Assembly (NCBI GenBank): GCA_915069725.1
Contig: CAJZFF010000169.1
Span: 1-5,317, forward strand
DNA length: 5,317 nucleotides
Reading direction: 5' to 3'
Source of the DNA: an uncultured Actinomyces sp.
Lineage (GTDB): Bacteria; Actinomycetota; Actinomycetes; Actinomycetales; Actinomycetaceae
Positions within the stretch are counted from its first letter, which is position 1. Each line of letters starts with the position of its first letter. The notes under the pieces are model-generated. The model searched no databases and was not told where the DNA came from. It saw only the letters and a program-made list of their open reading frames with translations. Shown here in pieces: positions 1 through 5,005 of the stretch. A program made the position numbers and the translations under genes.

Positions 1-886
1 GCGGGCCGGCCAGATGTGGGACGCCGTCTCCTCAGCCACGACCCGGGCCAGGCCGCTGATCAACACCCGGGACGAACCGCATGCCGATGCCGAGCACTAC
101 CGGCGCATGCATGTCATCGTCGGGGACTCCAACATCGCTCAGGGATCCACCTTGCTCAAGGTGGCGGCCATGGACCTGCTCCTGGACTACCTGGAGCACG
201 GGGGAGACCTCAGTGACCTGGCCCTGGCCGATCCCATGAGAGCCATCCGCGACACCTGCCATGACATGAGCGGAGGGGCGCTCCTGGAACGCGTCGACGG
301 ACGGACCATCACGTCGTTGGAGATGCAGGCCGAGCACCTCGGACGTCTACGCAACCATGTCGCGCAAGACATTGAGATCACTGCTCTCCACAAAGCCGCA
401 CTGGATCTGTGGGAACGGGGGCTCGAGGCCCTCCGCCTGCAGCAGCCCGACCGCGTGGCGACGGAGCTGGACTGGGCGGTCAAGCACCAGCTGCTGACTC
501 GCTACTGCCAACGGCACGACACCGATCTGACTGATCCTCGGGTGACCCGGTTGTCCCTCGCCTATCACGACGTCTCTCCCGGTCAGGGGCTGCGTCAACG
601 TCTGGAGGGTGCCGGTCTCCTGCGCCGATTCGTCGACGATGAGACCTGCCGCCGGGCGGTGGACACCCCGCCCGCGACGACGCGTGCGCGCCTGCGTGGC
701 GCGGTCGTCGCCAGGGCCGAGGACCTGCGCTGCGATCTGAGTGTCGACTGGGTGGGTGTTCGACTCGACGACGGCGTCTGCTCACCTGTTACCCTGAGTG
801 ATCCCTTCTGTGCCGTGGACGAGCGCATCGATGCACTCCTGGAGAGCATGGGGCGTTCGACAACCGATCCTCCCATCGGGGTGTGA
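1..886 (+). CDS. pafA: Pup--protein ligase PafA, 5'-truncated by the window edge
   Basis: PafA uses ATP to activate the C-terminal glutamate of the small protein Pup and joins it to lysines of target proteins, marking them for the actinobacterial proteasome in the cytoplasm. The first full codon is at base 2, and the frame is open to the left edge, so the true start lies upstream. About 294 residues are visible against roughly 450-480 for the family. The missing part holds the N-terminal glutamine-synthetase-like section with the catalytic Asp. Visible marks are VSSATTRARP, INTRDEPHAD (bases 59-88), HVIVGDSN (110-133), the TELDWAVK helix, LAYHDV, PPATTRARLRG and the ending DPFCAVDERIDALLESM. 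VSSATTR and VGDSN fit PafA; the paralogous deamidase Dop reads VGLETTL and IGDAN at these places. The C terminus runs about 12 residues past the usual SM ending. No frameshift or stop interrupts it. It ends right before an FKBP-like gene, a common actinobacterial neighbour. Confidence 0.93.
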   Translation, partial: RAGQMWDAVSSATTRARPLINTRDEPHADAEHYRRMHVIVGDSNIAQGSTLLKVAAMDLLLDYLEHGGDLSDLALADPMRAIRDTCHDMSGGALLERVDGRTITSLEMQAEHLGRLRNHVAQDIEITALHKAALDLWERGLEALRLQQPDRVATELDWAVKHQLLTRYCQRHDTDLTDPRVTRLSLAYHDVSPGQGLRQRLEGAGLLRRFVDDETCRRAVDTPPATTRARLRGAVVARAEDLRCDLSVDWVGVRLDDGVCSPVTLSDPFCAVDERIDALLESMGRSTTDPPIGV

Positions 887-933
887 ACGGTGAGGCTCAC
901 GGCATTGATAAGGTGGCAGACGGAAGACGCAAC

Positions 934-2388
934 ATGAGTACTACCCCCTCCCCGGATCCCGAAGCGGGCATGCCCCTGACGCGGCGTCAGCGCCGTGCGC
1001 TCGAACGTGCTCAGCAGGCCCAGCGGGAGGCTGCGACCGGGGACCTGCCGGCCCCCTCCCAGCCTGCTGTCCAGGCACGCCCGGCTGATACTTCCTCCCC
1101 CAGCGACCGACCCGCAACTGGCACACCGGCGCCTCGCGCTGTGCCGCAACCACAGCCGCAGCCCCAGCTCCGGCTTCAGCCGCAGCCTCACGTGCCGGGC
1201 AGCAGCCACGATCCGCGCAGCGAGTACATGCCGGCCGCACGAGCCGATCGACGCGATCTCCCACATGAGTCCGGACACCGGCAGGACGCGGTGGTCTCCG
1301 AGGCCCGGGAGCCGGAGCCGACGCGGCGTCCTCGTACCCTGGGCGGCCCGCTGGGGCGTATGCCGCGCGGGCCCCTGGCGGTCGGCCTGATCGGTGTCGT
1401 CGTCCTCGCCATGATCCTGGTGCCGCTGGCTGTTAACAAGCTCGTCTCCGGACGGAACGGAGCGGGCACCAGCACCGCGGCTCAGTCGACCGTGTTGGAT
1501 GGCAACGCCCCTCTCAGCCAGCTGCTGAAGGTCAGCGGACGGGTCGGATCGGGGGTGGCCCCCTCCGTCGAGCTGAACGGCGACGCCTCCTTGTCAGCCC
1601 CCGGCTCGGTACTGACCGACGTCGTCCAGACCGGGCAGGGGCGCGCTGTCTCCGCGGGGACGCCTGTGATCCTGCAGGTCTCACAGTTCTCCGGTCTCGA
1701 CGGGCGCAACACGACGGGTAACGAAGCGGGGTACAAGCTCTGGCAGGGCCTGCTCGGTCCTGAGGTGGGTGACTACATCAACGCGGCGGTCTCCGGCCAG
1801 CGCGAAGGCGCACGCGTCGTTCTTCGCGAGCCGGCTGAGGAGGAGGACGGCTCCAGGACGACGAAAATCACCGTCGTCGACCTCCTGCCCACCACGGCAA
1901 CGGGGGAGGCGAAGCAGCCGGCGGAAGGCACCCCCACCGTGACTGAAGGACCGGACGGCTCCATCACCGTCAGCAGCGCCGGACTCCCTGCACCAACCGG
2001 GGCGTCCACGGAGATCCTCATCAAGGGCACCGGCCCACAGATCGGTTCCCAGGATCGTCTTATTGCTCGTACCACGATGGTCAGCTGGGCCTCGGGACAA
2101 CCCCTCGAGAAATCGACCTTCGGGCACCAGCAGCCGCCCAAACAGCTCGACATGAGCAACGCGCTGGTGGGAGTCTCCCAGAACCTGGTCGACATCACTG
2201 TCGGCTCTCGGGTGGTCCTCTCGCTGCCCGCTGAGCAGGCGCAGGGGAAGGAACCAGTCGTCGTGGTGATCGACGTCCTGGCCAAGGACCCTGCTCAGAC
2301 TTCCGGAGCGTCCGGGGGGCGTGCGGGCGGTGAGTCGAGCGCCATCCCCAGCTCCTCCGCCGGCCCAACATCCAAGGAGCATTCATGA
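934..2388 (+). CDS. Membrane-anchored tandem FKBP-like protein (degenerate peptidyl-prolyl isomerase)
   Basis: Predicted 484-residue protein. An N-terminal basic patch ([14 protein letters not shown], about residues 13-26) is followed by a disordered Pro/Gln/Ala-rich region (PQPQPQPQ around 71-78) and one transmembrane helix at about 148-167. Arg residues just before the helix predict N-in, C-out topology. Outside lie two FKBP-like units, about 222-319 (ending ITVVDLLP) and 350-450 (containing [34 protein letters not shown] and VVVVIDVLA). FKBPs catalyse prolyl cis-trans isomerisation, but key residues are missing here: the FD pair reads NT in unit 1 and LE in unit 2, and the active-site Trp aligns with Ile (about 282) and Val (about 414). 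It is therefore more likely a binding or scaffold module than an enzyme. I chose ATG 934, with GGAAG seven bases upstream. GTG 883, which overlaps the pafA stop as GTGA and adds 17 residues, and ATG 970 are alternatives. The gene follows pafA and overlaps hisF by four bases. The family call rests on reading motifs by eye. Confidence 0.72.
   Translation: MSTTPSPDPEAGMPLTRRQRRALERAQQAQREAATGDLPAPSQPAVQARPADTSSPSDRPATGTPAPRAVPQPQPQPQLRLQPQPHVPGSSHDPRSEYMPAARADRRDLPHESGHRQDAVVSEAREPEPTRRPRTLGGPLGRMPRGPLAVGLIGVVVLAMILVPLAVNKLVSGRNGAGTSTAAQSTVLDGNAPLSQLLKVSGRVGSGVAPSVELNGDASLSAPGSVLTDVVQTGQGRAVSAGTPVILQVSQFSGLDGRNTTGNEAGYKLWQGLLGPEVGDYINAAVSGQREGARVVLREPAEEEDGSRTTKITVVDLLPTTATGEAKQPAEGTPTVTEGPDGSITVSSAGLPAPTGASTEILIKGTGPQIGSQDRLIARTTMVSWASGQPLEKSTFGHQQPPKQLDMSNALVGVSQNLVDITVGSRVVLSLPAEQAQGKEPVVVVIDVLAKDPAQTSGASGGRAGGESSAIPSSSAGPTSKEHS
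2374..2379 (+). promoter_or_regulatory. Shine-Dalgarno of hisF inside the upstream gene
   Basis: AAGGAG lies five bases before the hisF ATG and inside the last codons of the FKBP-like gene. With the ATGA stop/start overlap it fixes the hisF start and suggests translational coupling between the two genes. Confidence 0.85.
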
Positions 2389-3155
2389 GCGTTGCCATCC
2401 GCATCATTCCCTGCCTGGACGTCAAGGACGGTCGGGTCGTCAAAGGAGTCAACTTCCAGGGCCTCAAGGACGCCGGAGACCCCGTGGAGCTGGCTTCCCG
2501 CTACTGCGCTCAGGGGGCCGATGAGATCACCTTCCTCGATATCTCGGCCTCCCATGAGGGGCGTTCCACCATGTTGGACGTGGTCTGCCGTACTGCCGAG
2601 CAGATCTTCGTGCCCCTGACGGTCGGTGGGGGAGTGCGTTCACTCGATGACGTGGACCTGCTGCTGAAGGCGGGGGCGGACAAAGTCAGTATCAACACCG
2701 CGGCCATCGAATCCCCCTCGCTGTTGACGGAGGTGGCGCGGCGCTTCGGTAACCAGGTACTCGTCCTGTCCGTGGATGCGCGCCGGTGCCCCTCCGGCGT
2801 CTCGACGGACTCCGGCTTCGAGGTCACCACGCACGGAGGACGGACCTCCACCGGTATCGATGCCGTCGCCTGGGCGATGAGAGGAGTCAAGCTCGGCGCC
2901 GGGGAGATTCTCCTGAACTCCATGGATGCCGACGGGGTCACTCAAGGATTCGACACCGAGATGATCGACGCCGTTCGTCGACAGGTCCGGGTGCCACTCA
3001 TCGCCTCCGGCGGCGCCGGACGCCCACAGGACTTCGTCACGGCAGCCAACCACGGTGCCGACGGCGTTCTGGCAGCCTCAGTGTTCCACTACGGAGTGAC
3101 GACCATCTCTGAGGCCAAGAATGCTCTGCGAGACGCGGGCCACCCGGTGCGTTGA
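2385..3155 (+). CDS. hisF: Imidazole glycerol phosphate synthase, cyclase subunit HisF
   Basis: HisF is the cyclase half of the HisH/HisF complex. It takes PRFAR and ammonia delivered by the glutaminase HisH and makes imidazole glycerol phosphate (histidine pathway) plus AICAR (returned to purine synthesis), in the cytoplasm. The 256-residue length is normal for this (beta-alpha)8 barrel. The two catalytic aspartates are present: D12 in [15 protein letters not shown] and D131 in LVLSVDARR. Phosphate-binding loops are seen at VGGGVRS (80-86), INTAA (103-107), DADG (181-184) and ASGGAG (207-212), and the C-terminal strand carries AASVFHYG (230-237). It starts with ATG in a four-base ATGA overlap with the FKBP-like gene and has a strong AAGGAG Shine-Dalgarno. 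It probably rides on the pafA/FKBP-like transcript; no own promoter is evident. hisH and hisA are not in the window, and hisI follows about 1.85 kb downstream. Confidence 0.97.
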   Translation: MSVAIRIIPCLDVKDGRVVKGVNFQGLKDAGDPVELASRYCAQGADEITFLDISASHEGRSTMLDVVCRTAEQIFVPLTVGGGVRSLDDVDLLLKAGADKVSINTAAIESPSLLTEVARRFGNQVLVLSVDARRCPSGVSTDSGFEVTTHGGRTSTGIDAVAWAMRGVKLGAGEILLNSMDADGVTQGFDTEMIDAVRRQVRVPLIASGGAGRPQDFVTAANHGADGVLAASVFHYGVTTISEAKNALRDAGHPVR

Positions 3156-3227
3156 CGAGTAATTTCTGCTTCTGAAGCATTCTCTCTGGGGTTGCTGGAA
3201 TTCTCACGAAGTTTATTGGATTAAGTG

Positions 3228-3255
3228 TTGCCCTCATTTATCTGTTCGGTAGAAT
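3228..3255 (+). promoter_or_regulatory. Candidate promoter P1 of the first DUF4190 gene
   Basis: A -35 box TTGCCC (3228-3233, four of six to consensus), a 16-base spacer and a -10 box TAGAAT (3250-3255, five of six) lie in the AT-richer gap after hisF. Transcription would start near 3262 and give a leader of about 115 bases before the ATG at 3377. The gap 3156-3376 otherwise holds only a weak dyad just after hisF (TGCTTC/GAAGCA, 3167-3179), the second promoter candidate and its inverted repeat. I see no gene in it. Confidence 0.5.
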
Positions 3256-3291
3256 GAGGGACTGGCGGGTGGCGTTGTCGGGCTGCTTGAT

Positions 3292-3319
3292 TTGCGTGTC
3301 GAGTGATGCTTGTTATGCT
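3292..3319 (+). promoter_or_regulatory. Candidate promoter P2, closer to the first DUF4190 gene
   Basis: An extended -10 TGT-TATGCT (hexamer 3314-3319) stands 16 bases after a weak -35, TTGCGT (3292-3297). A better-looking TTGATT (3287-3292) is 21 bases away, too far. A start near 3326 would leave a leader of about 50 bases. It is weaker than P1 by consensus, but its -10 box lies within an inverted repeat. Confidence 0.3.
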
Positions 3320-3331
3320 TCAGTAACATGC
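3308..3331 (+). repeat. Imperfect inverted repeat over the P2 -10 box (possible operator)
   Basis: The left half reads GCTTGTTA (3308-3315) and the right half TAACATGC (3324-3331). They pair at seven of eight positions around an eight-base centre, with a single T-T mismatch. The word ATGCT also occurs directly at 3306, 3315 and 3328. The dyad covers the -10 box TATGCT, where a repressor would block RNA polymerase. It could equally form a weak hairpin in a leader transcribed from P1, or be chance in a short AT-rich stretch. Confidence 0.3.
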
Positions 3332-3376
3332 TGTCAGCGTGAACATCGCCGATCCCTATTTACACGGAGAGATGCC

Positions 3377-3712
3377 ATGAGCAACATGAGCCCGTACCCC
3401 GACGGCCAGTATTATCAGCAGCCCGGAGGATATGTCCCTGGCGGATTCGGTCCTCGTCCTGATGAGAAGAACTCACTGGGGATCTGGTCCCTCAGTCTTG
3501 GACTTGTCAGTTTCTTCTGCTGTGGTTTCATCACTGGTATCCCCGCGATTATTGTAGGGTATCTGGGTATTCAGGCGGCGAACGAGGGGCGTGCCACCAA
3601 TAAGGGAATGTCCATTGCCGGCATTGTGTTGTCGCTGGCTGGTACTGTGCTGAATATCGTGCTCTATATGACTGGTGTGACTGCGCAACTCACGAGCGGA
3701 TTCCAGTCCTAG
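3377..3712 (+). CDS. DUF4190-type small membrane protein (first paralogue)
   Basis: A protein of unknown function, 111 residues. Residues 1-31 are polar and Pro/Gly/Tyr-rich (YPDGQYYQQPGGYVPGG) with no signal peptide or lipobox. A hydrophobic segment follows at about 34-63, then the loop QAANEGRATNKGMSIAG (66-82) and a second membrane helix at about 79-100. This short disordered tail, helix, Glu/Gly/Lys loop and helix layout is typical of actinobacterial DUF4190 proteins, whose role is not known. Two adjacent Cys (48-49) sit in the first hydrophobic segment. ATG 3377 is chosen because GGAGAG (3366-3371) lies five bases before it; an upstream in-frame ATG at 3254 lacks these signals and would start almost at P1. 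Third codon positions are about 61% G/C by hand count, against about 82% in the first 40 codons of hisF. It has its own promoter region and is followed by a strong hairpin, so it is probably a single-gene unit. It is a diverged paralogue of the gene at 3903. Confidence 0.82.
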   Translation: MSNMSPYPDGQYYQQPGGYVPGGFGPRPDEKNSLGIWSLSLGLVSFFCCGFITGIPAIIVGYLGIQAANEGRATNKGMSIAGIVLSLAGTVLNIVLYMTGVTAQLTSGFQS

Positions 3713-3725
3713 GTCCTCGTTCGTC

Positions 3726-3781
3726 GTCTTCACTCCGCTGTGCAGGGGCTTCGTCAGCTGCCTGCGTCGCGGAGTGAAGAC
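3726..3781 (+). terminator. Long hairpin after the first DUF4190 gene, likely terminator
   Basis: A perfect 13-base inverted repeat, GTCTTCACTCCGC (3726-3738) and GCGGAGTGAAGAC (3769-3781), begins 14 bases after the stop codon. Inside it, after one mismatch, two wobble pairs lead into GCAGG (3742-3746) with CCTGC (3761-3765), and a small GCT/AGC stem (3748-3750, 3756-3758) closes the top. The whole 56 bases can thus fold as one rod. No T-run follows, so it is not a classic intrinsic terminator, though actinobacteria often use hairpins without a U-tail. It might instead act as a processing or stability element. Confidence 0.55.
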
Positions 3782-3802
3782 TGTGGGGCATGAACATTGA
3801 GA

Positions 3803-3826
3803 CTGATGGGGTCTGCTCCCCATCGG
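3803..3826 (+). terminator. Second strong hairpin in the DUF4190 spacer
   Basis: CTGATGGGG (3803-3811) pairs with CCCCATCGG (3818-3826) around the six-base loop TCTGCT, giving a nine-pair stem with one T-G wobble. It starts 21 bases after the long hairpin and ends 39 bases before the putative -10 box of the next gene. No T-run follows. It may back up termination or form a structured element in the spacer. Confidence 0.4.
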
Positions 3827-3865
3827 CGTGTGAGTTCGTCCCGGGGTGTGATTGGAGTGCTCGTG

Positions 3866-3871
3866 TAGACT
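3866..3871 (+). promoter_or_regulatory. Possible -10 box of the second DUF4190 gene
   Basis: TAGACT fits the actinobacterial TAnnnT pattern and would give a start near 3878 and a leader of about 25 bases. I find no convincing -35 box 16-18 bases upstream, so support is weak. The hairpins upstream make a separate promoter for this gene plausible. Confidence 0.27.
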
Positions 3872-3902
3872 CAGTGCTGTGCTTCGCACCAGGGAGGGAA
3901 TA

Positions 3903-4490
3903 ATGAGCGATTTGAATCCTTATCCGGCGGATCCTTATCGTCAAGGAGCTGCTGGGTCCCCTTATCCGACCGACTTCGATCGTGCCTCTCAGTCTGCGTC
4001 GGGAGTGTCGTCGACTCAGAACGGTTACTACAGCGCGGACGACCTTGGCGGTCAGTCGCCCCACTTCCCGGCAGCGCCGGGAGGTCAGATGGTCCCTTAT
4101 CCGGGGGGTGGTCGGCAGTCGTACGGCCAGGCCTACGGGCAGCCCTACAGTCAGCAGTACCCCTATCCGTCTCCTTCTTATGGACCGTATCCGCCATATG
4201 GTCAGGGCGTGTACTGGGGGGTGCCTTACGATCCACGTCGACATGAGGCCAATGCTCTCGGCGGGTGGGCGCTCGGGCTCGGTATTACGAGTATCTTTGC
4301 GAACTGTTTGTCTTTCGGCCTGATCTTGGGCATATCGGCGATCGTCGTCGGAGTCCTCGGAATGCGCGCCGCCAATGAGGGGCGTGCCTCGAACAAGGGG
4401 CTGTCAATAGCTGGAGTGGTGACAGGCGGCATTGGCGCTTTCATCGGTGCTGCCTATCTTATTCTGTTTATAGTGATGTTGTCTCAATGA
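3903..4490 (+). CDS. DUF4190-type membrane protein with Tyr/Pro/Gln-rich tail (second paralogue)
   Basis: 195 residues, function unknown. Residues 1-115 are predicted disordered and cytoplasmic. From 66 to 109 there are 11 tyrosines among Pro, Gly, Gln and Ser (for example SYGQAYGQPYSQQYPYP). Two hydrophobic segments follow, about 119-152 and 168-192, joined by the loop RAANEGRASNKGLSIAG (155-171), which differs from its upstream paralogue in only a few residues. Both proteins also begin alike (MSNMSPYPDG and MSDLNPYPAD), which supports tandem duplication with later growth of the tail. There is no signal peptide. ATG 3903 is preceded by AGGGAGG (3891-3897) with five bases between; the in-frame upstream ATG at 3852 has no such signal and would begin upstream of the putative -10 box. 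The gene overlaps the DUF2752 gene by four bases (ATGA), so the two are likely coexpressed. The tail may mediate self-association or partner binding; that is inference from composition only. Confidence 0.83.
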   Translation: MSDLNPYPADPYRQGAAGSPYPTDFDRASQSASGVSSTQNGYYSADDLGGQSPHFPAAPGGQMVPYPGGGRQSYGQAYGQPYSQQYPYPSPSYGPYPPYGQGVYWGVPYDPRRHEANALGGWALGLGITSIFANCLSFGLILGISAIVVGVLGMRAANEGRASNKGLSIAGVVTGGIGAFIGAAYLILFIVMLSQ

Positions 4491-4978
4491 ACCGTATGCC
4501 TGAAAACTGCTGCACGACTGCGTCGACGAAGCACGAGCGCTCCGGTGAGCGTGTGGGACACGGGAGGCGGATCGGACTGGGCCTTCTGATGGTTCTGCCC
4601 TCCCTTCCCGGTGGCCTCATCGTGCTGCGCGCACTGACTCTGCCTCGTAATTCTCCGGGGCTTCCCGACCTCTGCCCGCTTCACCGCACCACAGGGCTGT
4701 GGTGCCCGCTGTGCGGAGGCACTCGGGCGACTCGCGAGCTCATGCACGGCGACCTGGGGGCAGCCATGGGTTACAACCCCTTTGCGCTCGTCCTGGAGGT
4801 GGTGGTCGTCGCGCTGGTGGCGCGCTGGTTGCTCGCATCGGCCCGAGGCCTGCGACGGCCGCTCGTCACCGGTGGGGAGGGCATCCTTCTCGGAGTGGCG
4901 CTGGCCGTATTCGCGGTCGTGCGCAACCTGCCGGGCATGTGGGTCTATCTCGGCCCTCTGCTCGGTCCTCCGGGCTGA
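4487..4978 (+). CDS. DUF2752 family membrane protein
   Basis: 163 residues, function unknown. The DUF2752 signature is clear at residues 63-81: C63-P, then TGLWCPLCGGTRA with C73 and C76, followed by HGDLGAAMGYNPFAL (87-101). Predicted membrane helices lie at about 29-50, 97-116 and 129-147. The Cys motif falls in the loop after the first helix. The three conserved cysteines could bind a metal or form a disulfide, but no biochemical role is established. The ATG overlaps the stop of the second DUF4190 gene (ATGA, 4487-4490). There is no good Shine-Dalgarno, so translation probably depends on coupling. An in-frame ATG three codons later (4496) is an alternative. The gene ends 27 bases before hisI in the same reading frame, with no clear terminator between. 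Confidence 0.87.
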   Translation: MNRMPENCCTTASTKHERSGERVGHGRRIGLGLLMVLPSLPGGLIVLRALTLPRNSPGLPDLCPLHRTTGLWCPLCGGTRATRELMHGDLGAAMGYNPFALVLEVVVVALVARWLLASARGLRRPLVTGGEGILLGVALAVFAVVRNLPGMWVYLGPLLGPPG

Positions 4979-4993
4979 GCTGTACCCGGCGTG

Positions 4994-4999
4994 CATAAT
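4994..4999 (+). promoter_or_regulatory. Putative -10 box for leaderless hisI
   Basis: CATAAT differs from the TATAAT consensus at one base. It ends six bases before the GTG at 5006, so transcription would begin at or next to the start codon. No convincing -35 box is visible 16-18 bases upstream, and no Shine-Dalgarno precedes hisI. Both facts fit a leaderless transcript, which is common in actinobacteria. Confidence 0.4.
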
Positions 5000-5005
5000 G
5001 CGGTT

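Noticed and set aside
883..933. GTG start at 883 for the FKBP-like gene, overlapping the pafA stop as GTGA
   Set aside because: The coupling pattern is attractive, but the only G-rich stretch (878-881) is one base from the GTG, while ATG 934 has GGAAG at a normal distance and begins a typical MSTT N terminus. It stays possible.
595..1278. Long open frame on the minus strand opposite pafA and the FKBP-like gene (227 codons)
   Set aside because: Arg/Ser-rich low-complexity translation with no family motif, lying opposite well-supported genes. It is the usual effect of high GC in the coding strand.
1681..2382. Minus-strand open frame of 233 codons opposite the FKBP-like gene
   Set aside because: No recognisable motif and fully antisense to a gene with clear domain features; treated as a shadow.
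3167..3179. Dyad TGCTTC/GAAGCA just after hisF as a terminator
   Set aside because: With a realistic loop only four pairs remain, and the following ATTCTCTCT is a poor U-tract. Too weak to call as a terminator.
3254..3376. Upstream in-frame ATG that would add 41 residues to the first DUF4190 protein
   Set aside because: The extension overlaps the promoter region and has no Shine-Dalgarno, while ATG 3377 has GGAGAG at five bases.
3372..3380. Minimal upstream reading frame ATG-CCA-TGA overlapping the start of the first DUF4190 gene
   Set aside because: The Shine-Dalgarno directly abuts this ATG, leaving no spacer, so initiation is unlikely; probably chance.
3817..3833. Similarity of the segment around 3817-3833 to the end of pafA (around 870-886), both containing CCATCGG and GTGTGA
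   Set aside because: A short match in unrelated contexts with no flanking similarity; one copy is constrained by coding. Not evidence of a repeat or attachment site.
3690..4244. Minus-strand open frame across the DUF4190 spacer and second paralogue
   Set aside because: Arg/Ser/His-rich composition with no motif, and it runs across both strong hairpins. The + strand gene explains the region.
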